A stretch of 29,474 bases of DNA. Source: Anaerolineales bacterium UBA2317 (GTDB lineage: Bacteria; Chloroflexota; Anaerolineae; Anaerolineales; Villigracilaceae). Of this stretch, positions 1 through 6,893 are shown one piece after another; position 1 is the first letter of the stretch, and the number at the start of each line of letters is the position of its first letter. The stretch lies in contig DDVH01000041.1 of the NCBI GenBank assembly GCA_002345215.1, forward strand, positions 1-29,474, read 5' to 3'. The notes under the pieces are model-generated. The model made no database searches. It was not told where the DNA came from and was given only the letters and a program-made list of their open reading frames with translations. The translations under genes were made by a program, and so were the position numbers.

Positions 1-602
1 CGAAACAAAACTGTCGCGGCTTTTCGTTCTGCTTCATTTAAATATTTATTACGGCTAGACATTGCCAAGCCATCATCTTCTCTCAAAGTCGGGCAAACTA
101 CAATTTCAATTGGGAAGTTCAAATCCGCCGTCATGCGTCGAATCACAGCCACTTGTTGCGCATCTTTTTGTCCAAAATAGGCTTTGTGCGGTTGTGTGGC
201 GTTGAATAATTTGGATACAATCGTCGTCACGCCCTTGAAGTGACCGGGTCTCCTTGCGCCTTCAAGAGGATTTGTCAACGCTTCAACCTCGACCCAAGTC
301 TGGTAGCCGGGTGGATACATTGTCTCAGCCGATGGATTCCAAACGATGTCTACGCCTAAAGGCTTGAGTAGTTCCAAATCTCTCTCTAAGTCTCGAGGAT
401 ATTTGGAGAGGTCTTCGTTTGCTCCAAATTGCGTCGGGTTGACGAAGATGGTGACGATGACATGGTCATTTTCTTCTTTTGCTCTTGAAACAAGAGAGAG
501 ATGACCGAGGTGTAAGTATCCCATTGTAGGTACAAGACCAACTTTCCCCGTAAGAGAGAGGCGTTTCGTTCTTAGGTCAAGAAGGGAAGAGAGAAGGTTC
601 AT
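1..602 (-). CDS. panC: Pantothenate synthetase (pantoate--beta-alanine ligase), 3' end cut by window edge
   Basis: ATP-dependent condensation of pantoate with beta-alanine, the last step of pantothenate (vitamin B5) synthesis, in the cytoplasm. The reading frame starts at ATG 600-602 and runs off the window after about 200 residues; the family is usually about 280. Visible motifs are VPTMGYLHLGH with the nucleotidyltransferase HxGH signature at His31 and His34, FVNPTQFG (pantoate binding), PRRPGHF-like ARRPGHFKGV, YFGQKDAQQ, and the KMSKS-like MSSRN loop. AAGGAT lies about 15 bases upstream of the ATG, so the ribosome site is weak or distant. The gene is divergent from the small gene at 689. 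Identification is firm from the motifs; only the C-terminal domain is missing. Confidence 0.95.
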   Translation of the reverse strand, partial: MNLLSSLLDLRTKRLSLTGKVGLVPTMGYLHLGHLSLVSRAKEENDHVIVTIFVNPTQFGANEDLSKYPRDLERDLELLKPLGVDIVWNPSAETMYPPGYQTWVEVEALTNPLEGARRPGHFKGVTTIVSKLFNATQPHKAYFGQKDAQQVAVIRRMTADLNFPIEIVVCPTLREDDGLAMSSRNKYLNEAERKAATVLF

Positions 603-630
603 TTGTCTATACAATATCCTTTTTGAGGGC

Positions 631-659
631 TTGACAGGCTAGAAATTTTGTTCTACACT
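631..659 (+). promoter_or_regulatory. Sigma-70 type promoter for the small gene at 689
   Basis: TTGACA at 631-636, a 17-base spacer, and TACACT at 654-659. This predicts a start near 666, about 20 bases before the ATG and just upstream of the AAAAGGAG ribosome site. It is one of the best promoter matches in the window. The panC leader lies on the other strand. Confidence 0.75.
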
Positions 660-688
660 CTTATTACATTATACAAAAGGAGACTCAA

Positions 689-892
689 ATGGCTTACGCA
701 CACACTAACTCAAAAGGTACTACCTACTATTTACATTCCAATGGCAAGATGTTTTTCTTCTCGAAGGAAGTAAAAGCGGGCGCACTCGACGCCGTACCTG
801 CTGGCTACAACGTAGTCGAAATGAAGACAGGTATGCTCGTTTTGAAGAAAATTCAAGCAGAAACTCCAAAACCTGCTGAATCTAATTCATAA
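689..892 (+). CDS. Small protein of unknown function (67 aa)
   Basis: No function recognised. The protein is short and soluble, without a signal peptide or membrane segment. It has an aromatic core (GTTYYLH, KMFFFSKE), then PAGYNVVEMKTGMLVLKK and a hydrophilic Ala/Pro/Glu tail. The pattern of a short beta-rich domain with YYLH...FFSK...LPAGY...VLKK resembles small uncharacterised proteins I associate with Chloroflexota and haloarchaea; that is recall, not a search. A strong ribosome site (AAAAGGAG) and a TTGACA/TACACT promoter directly upstream support it as a real and probably well expressed gene. It precedes ssb on the same strand, with a hairpin in between. Confidence 0.8.
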   Translation: MAYAHTNSKGTTYYLHSNGKMFFFSKEVKAGALDAVPAGYNVVEMKTGMLVLKKIQAETPKPAESNS

Positions 893-910
893 AGTATAAC
901 TTGGTAATTT

Positions 911-936
911 GGAGTTAGCCAGTTTGCTGGCACTCC
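911..936 (+). terminator. Hairpin after the small gene, weak terminator candidate
   Basis: GGAGT plus GCCAG pair with CTGGC plus ACTCC around a TTTG loop, with a two-base TA bulge on the left. The nearest T-rich run (TTGTTCTTTT) starts about 10 bases after the stem, so termination would be inefficient. It lies between the 67-aa gene and ssb. Confidence 0.4.
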
Positions 937-977
937 ATACATATATTGTTCTTTTAGATTAAAAAAGGAGACTAATT

Positions 978-1040
978 ATGACACATACACAATCATCTAA
1001 AAGTTATGAAATGAAAGGGGTGCTCTCATGCCAACTCTAA
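978..1040 (+). CDS. Possible 20-residue leader peptide overlapping the ssb start
   Basis: ATG at 978 is preceded by AAAAAAGGAG at good spacing. The frame runs 20 codons, is rich in polar residues (MTHTQSSKSYEMKG...), and stops at TAA 1038-1040, which is 13 bases inside ssb in a different frame. The ribosome site here is stronger than that of ssb itself (AAAGGGG at 1014-1020), which lies inside this reading frame. It may be a translational-coupling leader or the relic of an alternative start. Only the ribosome site and the overlap support it. Confidence 0.3.
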   Translation: MTHTQSSKSYEMKGVLSCQL

Positions 1041-1411
1041 ATCGCGTGCAATTGATTGGGCGTTTGGGGAAGGACCCTGAGAGCAAGTTCACTCCCACTG
1101 GCAAGAAGGTCTGCCACTTTAGCCTTGCGGTGAGCAATCGCTGGAAAGACAAAAGCGGCGAGACAAAAGAAGTCACTGAATGGGTCAACATTGAGGCTTG
1201 GGGGCGGCTTGGAGAAGTTTGTCAGGAATATCTCAAAAAGGGAAGTTTGGTTTTCGTGGAAGGTCGTTTGAAGACCGATAAATACGAATCCAATGGCGAG
1301 ACGAAGTATTTTACAAAAGTCGTTGCGCAAACCCTGCAATTCTTAGACAAACGTGAAAAAGAAGAGCCGATGATGGTTGAAGAAGACCCCGGTGATTATG
1401 ATGTGGAATAG
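1028..1411 (+). CDS. ssb: Single-stranded DNA-binding protein
   Basis: Binds and protects single-stranded DNA in replication, recombination and repair. The 127 residues are almost entirely one OB fold: LNRVQLIGRLGKDPE at the N-terminus, FSLAVSNRW, TEWVNIEAWGRLGEVCQEYLKKGSLVFVEGRL and a KYFTKVVAQTLQFLD strand, all typical of bacterial SSB. The C-terminal tail is very short and acidic (EEDPGDYDVE) but lacks the DDDIPF-type tip through which SSB usually recruits partners. Length is below the usual 150-180 residues. AAAGGGG lies 7 bases before the ATG. A bidirectional hairpin terminator follows at 1472-1500. This may be a secondary SSB paralog rather than the housekeeping copy. Confidence 0.93.
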   Translation: MPTLNRVQLIGRLGKDPESKFTPTGKKVCHFSLAVSNRWKDKSGETKEVTEWVNIEAWGRLGEVCQEYLKKGSLVFVEGRLKTDKYESNGETKYFTKVVAQTLQFLDKREKEEPMMVEEDPGDYDVE

Positions 1412-1412
1412 T

Positions 1413-1438
1413 TGATAGTTGTCAGTAGACAGTTATCA
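1413..1438. repeat. Short hairpin directly after ssb stop
   Basis: TGATAGTTGTC pairs over 11 positions (two G-U wobbles) with GACAGTTATCA across an AGTA loop. There is no T-run, so it is not an intrinsic terminator by itself. It may protect the mRNA 3' end or be a degenerate dispersed repeat. Confidence 0.4.
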
Positions 1439-1471
1439 GCAAGTGGGTGTGAAGAGTAAAAATTGAATAGA

Positions 1472-1500
1472 AAAAGAGCATCCATAACGGATGCTCTTTT
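1472..1500. terminator. Bidirectional terminator between ssb and the ABC operon
   Basis: AAAAGAGCATCC (1472-1483) and GGATGCTCTTTT (1489-1500) form a perfect 12-bp stem around ATAAC, with A/T flanks on both sides. It serves the convergent ends of ssb (plus) and the ATPase gene (minus). Confidence 0.9.
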
Positions 1501-1503
1501 GTT

Positions 1504-2403
1504 TTAAATCATTTCTACCATTTGATTTGATTGTTTCATTAACCATACATAGCCATCTTCTAAACCGGGTTGGGCAGGTTGGGCGTTTGCATAATCTTTT
1601 GCGTTTGAACCCACCAAACGATATTGTGTGCCTTCTGCAAGATGAAGCATGGAAACAACTGTTAAATCGTGATTTGGTTTTTCCATGCCTTGCATGGTTA
1701 AAGTCCAAACATGATTTTCAGCGGCTTTGGTTAATTCGGTTGGACTTCCGCGAAATAAAATTTGACCTTTGGCTAGGATTGCTAAATCACGACAGGTTTG
1801 CCCAATATCTTCAACAATATGTGTAGATAATAAAACGACTCTATCAGTTGCGAGGTTTACTAGCAAGTTACGAAAACGGATTCTTTCTTCAGGGTCTAAG
1901 CCTGCTGTTGGTTCATCTACAATAAGTAATTTCGGGTTATTGACCAAGGCTTGTGCAATGCCAACGCGGCGTTTCATGCCACCAGAAAAACCTTTGATTT
2001 TACGATTCGATTCTTTTGCTAGCCCAACCATCTCCAACACTTCATGCACACGCTGATTACGCTTCCGCGAATCATCTATGCCTTTGAGAATCGCCATGTA
2101 ATCTACAAATTGTATGGCAGTGAGTTCGGTATACATACCTAATTCTTGTGGCAAATATCCAAGCATACTTTTGATTTGATGCTTGCCAGATTCAGTGGTT
2201 AAGTCAAAGCCATTGATTTTCACAAAACCACTGCTAGGGTTAACAATGCCAGCCAAAATCCGCATGAAGGTTGTTTTGCCTGCTCCGTTTGGACCCAACA
2301 AACCAAACATGCCAGAATTGATTCTTAAATCTATGCCATTTAATGCGTTAATGGTTTTGTTTCCAACTCCATAAGTTTTTGTAAGACCTTTTATTTCAAT
2401 CAT
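1504..2403 (-). CDS. ABC transporter ATP-binding protein (ABC-2 exporter type)
   Basis: Nucleotide-binding subunit that would power the three permease-like proteins encoded just upstream. In order: Walker A GPNGAGKT (residues 37-44), Q-loop YLPQE (about 84-87), signature FSGGM (139-143), Walker B LLIVDEP (159-165) with the D-loop AGLD, and H-loop His195. A C-terminal extension of about 80 residues follows the core, as in many CcmA/NatA-type exporters. It is the last gene of the operon, 13 bases after the 220-aa permease, with AAAGGAA before its ATG. The transported substrate cannot be read from sequence. Peptide or lipid-like toxic compounds are usual for this class, but that is only a family expectation. 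Confidence 0.93.
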   Translation of the reverse strand: MIEIKGLTKTYGVGNKTINALNGIDLRINSGMFGLLGPNGAGKTTFMRILAGIVNPSSGFVKINGFDLTTESGKHQIKSMLGYLPQELGMYTELTAIQFVDYMAILKGIDDSRKRNQRVHEVLEMVGLAKESNRKIKGFSGGMKRRVGIAQALVNNPKLLIVDEPTAGLDPEERIRFRNLLVNLATDRVVLLSTHIVEDIGQTCRDLAILAKGQILFRGSPTELTKAAENHVWTLTMQGMEKPNHDLTVVSMLHLAEGTQYRLVGSNAKDYANAQPAQPGLEDGYVWLMKQSNQMVEMI

Positions 2404-2416
2404 TGTAAATTCCTTT

Positions 2417-3079
2417 CTAGATGTATCTTTCTTGTCTATGGAGTAATATCCATGAGCATAAAAAGAAAATGAGAGAAAGAGCTAAGAGTGCAATTTGATT
2501 TGCGTGTAAGTCTGGATGTTCGGGATTTGTGATTCCCATGAAGATATAAAAATATTTCCAGTTATTAATCGCCATGCCATCGCGGATGATGATTTGGATA
2601 ATCCACACAATGCCAACGAAAAAAGCACCAATCATTGTTTGTGCTCCTACAATAGAGCCGAATGTTCCGAGTGCAATTAATGTAATTGTGGGAATAACCC
2701 AAGAAAGGTGTAAATCAAGTACAGTGCCGATAGAAGAAAAATCTACGTCAATACTTTTTGCAAAGATATAAAAACTAAAGGCACATACAGCTTGAATGAA
2801 AAATATCATCAAGGTGCGTTCAATGATGATTTGTGCGGCTCGAATCGGTGTAGCAAAACGCAATTCCAAAGCTGGGTCATCTAAAATGGCATACGCCGCC
2901 ATCACCCCACCAATGAGAGGGACTGCTGTTCCTAAATAGGCAAGCGACATATCTGTTGATTGCGAAGGTTCATTAATGATTAAGATGACGATGACAAATA
3001 ACATCCAAAATGCAATCGGAAACCAAAGTTGGTCGAGGCGATAGGTCAATAATGTATATTTGAGTGAAAAATGTTTCAT
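2417..3079 (-). CDS. ABC-2 type membrane protein (third permease-like subunit)
   Basis: 220 residues with about six hydrophobic segments, consistent with an ABC-2 permease. Between the second and third segments it carries LDDPALELRFATPIRAAQIIIERTL. The same layout (acidic or Asp pair, LEL, TP, then a basic amphipathic helix) occurs in the two upstream permeases, so the three look like diverged paralogs. Start ATG 3079 has AGGAAA before it and sits 8 bases after the preceding stop. It likely forms the channel with the other two permease proteins, driven by the ATPase encoded next. Specific substrate unknown. Confidence 0.85.
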   Translation of the reverse strand: MKHFSLKYTLLTYRLDQLWFPIAFWMLFVIVILIINEPSQSTDMSLAYLGTAVPLIGGVMAAYAILDDPALELRFATPIRAAQIIIERTLMIFFIQAVCAFSFYIFAKSIDVDFSSIGTVLDLHLSWVIPTITLIALGTFGSIVGAQTMIGAFFVGIVWIIQIIIRDGMAINNWKYFYIFMGITNPEHPDLHANQIALLALSLIFFLCSWILLHRQERYI

Positions 3080-3087
3080 CAGATTTC

Positions 3088-3861
3088 CTATGCGCGACGG
3101 ACTTGATGTTCTAAATAAAATTTCAAGGTAAGAATCACGGCGAGGATTGAAAGACCAAGTGTAATTAAGCTAAGAGTCGCATCGGTTGAAGTATATAGAG
3201 GCGTCGAGCCAGCGAATCCGCCAAAAAAACCATCTAATACCAACATTCCGCCGGGTGTGAGATATGTTCCGCTTAATGTTGGGAACTCGTCGCGGTTGAG
3301 ATAATTTCCCCAAAACCAATACCCTGTAAAAAGGATTTGATAAACTCGCAAAGGCATAATCAATGGGCAAGCCAATGAAAAGGCTGTCACGAATGCAATC
3401 GCTGGTAATGTCATGCTGAAAAATGCAAGTGACATTGTGTATAACAATGAAAGCGGAGCTGTGCCTTGCAGAATTAATACACTCGTGGTGATTAATATCC
3501 AAATCAGAATCGGGAGTAGAAATGCGAAAGTCACTCCGAGATATTTTGCAAGAATGTAAACCATCACGCGCAATGGTGTACTTAATTGCAACTCACGCAC
3601 GCCCAAGCGAAAATCTCTTTGCATACGGTCTGCGGCAAGAATGCCCGCCGCCACAGGTAAAAATAAATTAAATGTAAAACCCATGCGCCCGGCAAATTGC
3701 AAAACATCATTTTCTGTAAGCACAATTTTTGAAGCTGTTGGTGATTGCCAAAAAACAGAAAGTGTATAGAACACAAACAAAAGACCATACGCAATCCATA
3801 AGCCTGGGCGACGAATTGACATATTGAACTCATGGCGTAAGACACCGAAAAAACGAGACAT
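3088..3861 (-). CDS. ABC-2 type membrane protein (second permease-like subunit)
   Basis: 257 residues, about six membrane segments. I take ATG 3859-3861 (MSRFFGVLRHEF) because GGAGGAATA lies directly before it; a longer frame to 3936 would run back into the preceding gene and has no such site. The N-terminus FFGVLRHEFNMSIRRPGLW is a typical cytoplasmic amphipathic entry of ABC-2 permeases. MQRDFRLGVRELQLSTPLRVMVYILAK matches the LEL..STP loop of its two neighbours. It lies 16 bases after the anti-sigma/permease fusion gene, in one operon with the sigma factor and ATPase. Confidence 0.87.
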   Translation of the reverse strand: MSRFFGVLRHEFNMSIRRPGLWIAYGLLFVFYTLSVFWQSPTASKIVLTENDVLQFAGRMGFTFNLFLPVAAGILAADRMQRDFRLGVRELQLSTPLRVMVYILAKYLGVTFAFLLPILIWILITTSVLILQGTAPLSLLYTMSLAFFSMTLPAIAFVTAFSLACPLIMPLRVYQILFTGYWFWGNYLNRDEFPTLSGTYLTPGGMLVLDGFFGGFAGSTPLYTSTDATLSLITLGLSILAVILTLKFYLEHQVRRA

Positions 3862-3877
3862 TATTCCTCCAAAATTT

Positions 3878-4747
3878 TTATAACGTGCCAGATTTACGCC
3901 ACAACACCTGTGGCTGATTAGCAGACCATAAAGCAAAGCCCATCAATACAAAAGCGAGCACAAACATCAAGTTTGGGTTTTGCCAAAATTGAGCAATGGC
4001 ATTCATCCATGCAACTGATGAACCAAACCATTCAGCCATCACCTTCATGGGGATGTATTGAGAAGCCCACAATGTATAAGCAATGAATAACGCATTACCG
4101 GTGCCAACCCATAAAGAAAGCAGAAGTGCAAAAGCAGATAAGAAAAGCATCGGAGCCGCCCAACCTAAAACCACTTCAAAAAATAACTCTGCTGGCATGA
4201 TGAATAACAAAATCATCCCTGCCCCACCTGCTAATAAAAAGTTATAACCAGAAACCAATGTGAGGCGTGCTAATAAAATTTTCCATGCAGAAGTTGGTGT
4301 TGAAAGAGTCAATTCAAGTGCAGAATCATGTTCACGACCATAAACAATCGAGACTGTTCCCGCGGCAATCATTGGTGCAAAGAAATACATCACATCGGCG
4401 CGATTTACTAAAATCGCCATTGTTACAAACATCATCATCAATACTGCTGAACCAAGCCATAATTCTTGATGAATTAACAAAAGTTGTGTGCGTAATAGTT
4501 GAATCATATTGCGAAGTGCACGCGTCAATTTTGATGGACGATGAATTAATTCAAGCGAAGAATCTGCCAAATGAGCAGGAACAAGTATGCGCGAGTCTGA
4601 AGCGATGATTTCATCAGCAACTATGTTCCACAATTTCAAATCTGCTTGGCAAGTATCACAATCTGCAAGATGTTTTTCAAAATCAACTTTTTCTTTTTCA
4701 TCCAGTTGATTGGCAACATATAAAATTATTTGTTCTTCGTGATTCAT
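3878..4747 (-). CDS. Anti-sigma zinc-finger domain fused to ABC-2 type membrane protein
   Basis: 289 residues. The first 45 form a zinc-binding anti-sigma (zf-HC2) domain with the Hx3Cx2C signature at His26, Cys30 and Cys33 (FEKHLADCDTC). In place of the usual single membrane helix, the rest (about 90-280) has roughly six membrane segments. It also has the loop REHDSALELTLSTPTSAWKI, shared in pattern with the two ABC-2 permeases downstream. So the anti-sigma domain appears to be built into a transporter subunit. The start overlaps the sigma factor stop (ATGA), and AGGAG precedes it, as expected for a translationally coupled sigma/anti-sigma pair. Inference: transport state or ligand sensed by the membrane part controls release of the sigma factor. 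Confidence 0.85.
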   Translation of the reverse strand: MNHEEQIILYVANQLDEKEKVDFEKHLADCDTCQADLKLWNIVADEIIASDSRILVPAHLADSSLELIHRPSKLTRALRNMIQLLRTQLLLIHQELWLGSAVLMMMFVTMAILVNRADVMYFFAPMIAAGTVSIVYGREHDSALELTLSTPTSAWKILLARLTLVSGYNFLLAGGAGMILLFIMPAELFFEVVLGWAAPMLFLSAFALLLSLWVGTGNALFIAYTLWASQYIPMKVMAEWFGSSVAWMNAIAQFWQNPNLMFVLAFVLMGFALWSANQPQVLWRKSGTL

Positions 4748-5343
4748 AAATTCTCCTGCGTGCGCGTTAGCACACCGCGCAAATGTGTGCGGGCATAACT
4801 CAAACGACTTTTTACAGTGCCAAGCGGAAGTTTCAAAACTTGTGCAACTTCATTCAATGACAAGCCTTGATAAAAAACTAATTCCAACACCATGCGATGT
4901 TCTGATGAAAGACTTTGTAAGCCTTCTTGAATCCATCGCTTCGTTTCTTGACTTTGAGCCTGTTCCTCCAGCGTTGGCTGATTCTCAGGGATGTTTTCTT
5001 GTGCTGTTTCATTCAAAGATTCTGTTTTGTTACGAATCATTTTTAATGCAGTGTGATGAACGATGCCTAATAACCAAGTGATTAATCGGCTTTCACCACG
5101 AAAGTTTTTTGCGGTTTTCCAAACAGTGACGAGTGTATGTTGAACAACATCTTCGGCAGTGGCAGGCTCGTTTGTGATTCGCAACGCGTACGCATACAAC
5201 CGATGACCATACTGCGCATATAACTCACGCACAGCACCATCATCGCCTTCATTAATTCGCCGAAGCAAAAATAAATCTTTATCTCTTTCTGTCATTTGTT
5301 TCTGCGAGGTACGGCTCCATATCAATTGATTTATATTTTGCAT
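4744..5343 (-). CDS. ECF-type RNA polymerase sigma factor
   Basis: 199 residues from ATG 5343. Region 2 is seen in LFLLRRINEGDDGAVRELYAQYGHRLYAYALRI...AEDVVQHTLVTVWKTA and NFRGESRLITWLLGIVHHTALKMIRNK. A short acidic linker (ETAQENIPENQPTLEEQ) leads to region 4 (LSSEHRMVLELVFYQGLSLNEVAQVLKLPLGTVKSRLSYARTHLR), whose helix-turn-helix reads the -35 element. A TTG start 39 bases further up would place the start inside a candidate promoter, so I reject it; MTERDK at 5295 is the other possible start. It heads the operon for the anti-sigma fusion and ABC subunits and overlaps the next gene by 4 bases. Probably autoregulated. Confidence 0.92.
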   Translation of the reverse strand: MQNINQLIWSRTSQKQMTERDKDLFLLRRINEGDDGAVRELYAQYGHRLYAYALRITNEPATAEDVVQHTLVTVWKTAKNFRGESRLITWLLGIVHHTALKMIRNKTESLNETAQENIPENQPTLEEQAQSQETKRWIQEGLQSLSSEHRMVLELVFYQGLSLNEVAQVLKLPLGTVKSRLSYARTHLRGVLTRTQENL

Positions 5344-5360
5344 TGTATCTGCTTCTCGAT

Positions 5361-5390
5361 AGTACGTACCGTAAGCAGGCAAAAAGGTTC
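5361..5390 (-). promoter_or_regulatory. Possible ECF-type (autoregulated) promoter of the sigma operon
   Basis: On the minus strand, TGAACCTTTTT (GAACC at 5386-5390) is followed by GGTACGTACT (CGTACT at 5361-5366). GAAC-rich -35 and CGT-containing -10 elements are typical of ECF sigma promoters. The spacing of 18-19 bases is slightly long, so this is tentative. The 8-bp palindrome GTACGTAC covers the -10. Confidence 0.35.
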
Positions 5391-5436
5391 AAAATTCGTT
5401 TATGAGAAGACCTCAGTGGTTATGGTAGTGAATATA

Positions 5437-5468
5437 AAAACACTCATCTAATATTGGATGAGTGTTTT
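5437..5468. terminator. Strong hairpin in a divergent intergenic region
   Basis: AAAACACTCATC (5437-5448) and GATGAGTGTTTT (5457-5468) form a perfect 12-bp stem with an 8-base loop and T-runs on both strands. It looks like a bidirectional Rho-independent terminator. However, the genes on both sides (sigma operon at minus, phnD at plus) point away from it. The 306 bases between 5344 and 5649 hold this hairpin, the ECF-like site, and the phnD promoter; no further gene was seen. Confidence 0.7.
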
Positions 5469-5571
5469 GTTTAACCATATGTTTACCTGTTATTCATTTA
5501 TTCTTTTTCGAATTGAATTAAGATAAATATACGGCGACATTGTCTAATCAAATACTTTAAGGAAATCCCAC

Positions 5572-5600
5572 TTGTTAACATGAATAACATGAGGTATGAT
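5572..5600 (+). promoter_or_regulatory. Sigma-70 type promoter for phnD
   Basis: TTGTTA (5572-5577), 17-base spacer, TATGAT (5595-5600). Predicted start near 5607 gives a leader of about 43 bases ending in the AAGAGGAGA ribosome site. The repeated ATGAATAACATGA in the spacer may be an operator, but nothing confirms that. Confidence 0.6.
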
Positions 5601-5649
5601 TTGAATGTCGTCGCTCGACCTTAACCCATTCATATAAAGAGGAGAAACT

Positions 5650-6756
5650 ATGAATAAACGTTACATGTTCGTTTTGCTGACTCTCATTGTGACATCCGCA
5701 ATGATTCTCAGCGCCTGTGCACCTGCTGCACCAGCTACTGAGGCTATGACTGAAGCCCCTACCGAAGTCATGACCGAAGAACCAACTCCTGAGCCAACTG
5801 AAGCGGCTCCTGCTATTGGTTCACCGGAACACCCAATCAAAGTATTGTTTGTTCCTTCTGTGGATGCCAACGTCATCGTCACTGGTGGTGAAGTAATGGC
5901 AGAAGCCTTGAACGAAGCCACTGGTTTAACTTTTGAAGTGGTTGTACCAACTTCCTATGCCGCCACCATTGAAGAAATGTGTGCTTCGCCCGATGACACC
6001 ATGGCTTTCATCCCCGCTTTTGGTTATGTTCTCGCCAATGATCTTTGTGGCGTAGATGTTTCCTTCAAGGCTGTACGCCGTGGTTGGGGTGTGTATTGGA
6101 CAATGATTGTTGTTGCCCGCGATAGTGAAATCAACTCTATTGAAGACCTTGATGGCTTAAGGTTTGCCTTCCCTGACGCAGGTTCTACTTCTGGTTACCT
6201 TGTTCCTAAAGTTATGCTCAACGAAGCTGGGGTTGTTCCAGGTGAAGAACTTGAAGCTGGTGGTCACCCACAAGCTGTCCGCGCCGTATATACTGGTGAA
6301 GCTGATTTTGCCGCCGCATTCTACAGCCCATGGGCAGCTCCTGAAGGAGCAGATGCTTGGGCACTCGGTGATGACCCAGAAGTTCCAGTTGACATAAACA
6401 ACTGCGCACTCAACGAAGATGCCAGCCAATTACTTTGCGAAGGCTATCGCGTCCTTGATGCTCGCGCTAACATCCGCGAAGAATTCCCAGACGTTGTCAG
6501 CAAAGTTCGCATCTTAACCTTATCTCCAGATATTCCAAACGATACCTTATCCTTCGGTCCAGAATTCCCGGCTGAATTACGTGCTCAAATCGAACAAGCA
6601 CTTTCAGCCTTTGCTGAAACCGAAGCATGGGGAACTTCCCTTGGAAGTGAAGACTTCTATGGATGGTCTGGTATTGATGTAGCGACAGATGCAGAATACG
6701 ACTTCATCCGCAAATTAGTCGTTGAATCCGGCACCACCCTCGAATCATTGAGATAA
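5650..6756 (+). CDS. phnD: Phosphonate/phosphate-type ABC transporter, substrate-binding lipoprotein
   Basis: 368 residues. A lipoprotein signal peptide ends in LSAC with lipidated Cys23. A Thr/Glu/Pro-rich linker (about 24-58) tethers a PhnD-family binding domain: IKVLFVPSVDANVIVTGGEVMAEALNEATGLTFEVVVPTSYAATIEEM, then DTMAFIPAFGYVLAN, the hinge IVVARDSEINSIEDLDGLRFAFPDAGSTSGYLVPKVML, and VYTGEADFAAAFYSPW. PDAGSTSGYLVP is the characteristic anion-binding loop (Ser/Thr at helix start). AAGAGGAGA precedes the ATG. phnC and phnE follow on the same strand after a hairpin. No C-P lyase genes are in view, so the ligand could be phosphonate, phosphite or phosphate. Confidence 0.9.
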   Translation: MNKRYMFVLLTLIVTSAMILSACAPAAPATEAMTEAPTEVMTEEPTPEPTEAAPAIGSPEHPIKVLFVPSVDANVIVTGGEVMAEALNEATGLTFEVVVPTSYAATIEEMCASPDDTMAFIPAFGYVLANDLCGVDVSFKAVRRGWGVYWTMIVVARDSEINSIEDLDGLRFAFPDAGSTSGYLVPKVMLNEAGVVPGEELEAGGHPQAVRAVYTGEADFAAAFYSPWAAPEGADAWALGDDPEVPVDINNCALNEDASQLLCEGYRVLDARANIREEFPDVVSKVRILTLSPDIPNDTLSFGPEFPAELRAQIEQALSAFAETEAWGTSLGSEDFYGWSGIDVATDAEYDFIRKLVVESGTTLESLR

Positions 6757-6766
6757 CATCTCACAA

Positions 6767-6804
6767 TAAAATTAGAGCAGGGAAAATTCCCTGCTCTAAT
6801 TTTA
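6767..6804 (+). terminator. Hairpin between phnD and phnC
   Basis: TAAAATTAGAGCAGGGA and TCCCTGCTCTAATTTTA form a near-perfect 17-bp stem with a tiny loop, then TTAATAT. It probably stops or attenuates most transcription after phnD, so the binding protein is made in excess over the ATPase and permease. Such an intra-operon hairpin is common after binding-protein genes. Confidence 0.8.
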
Positions 6805-6893
6805 TTAATATAACTATTTTGCTTTTATAATAGGGGTAAATAATTCTGCTTTCTTGATTATTTAAAAAATAAATAGATTGCGAGAAACAAACC

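Noticed and set aside
5344..5382. Longer sigma factor starting at TTG 5382
   Set aside because: The start would fall inside the candidate promoter and lacks a ribosome site; the extra residues are not part of sigma region 2.
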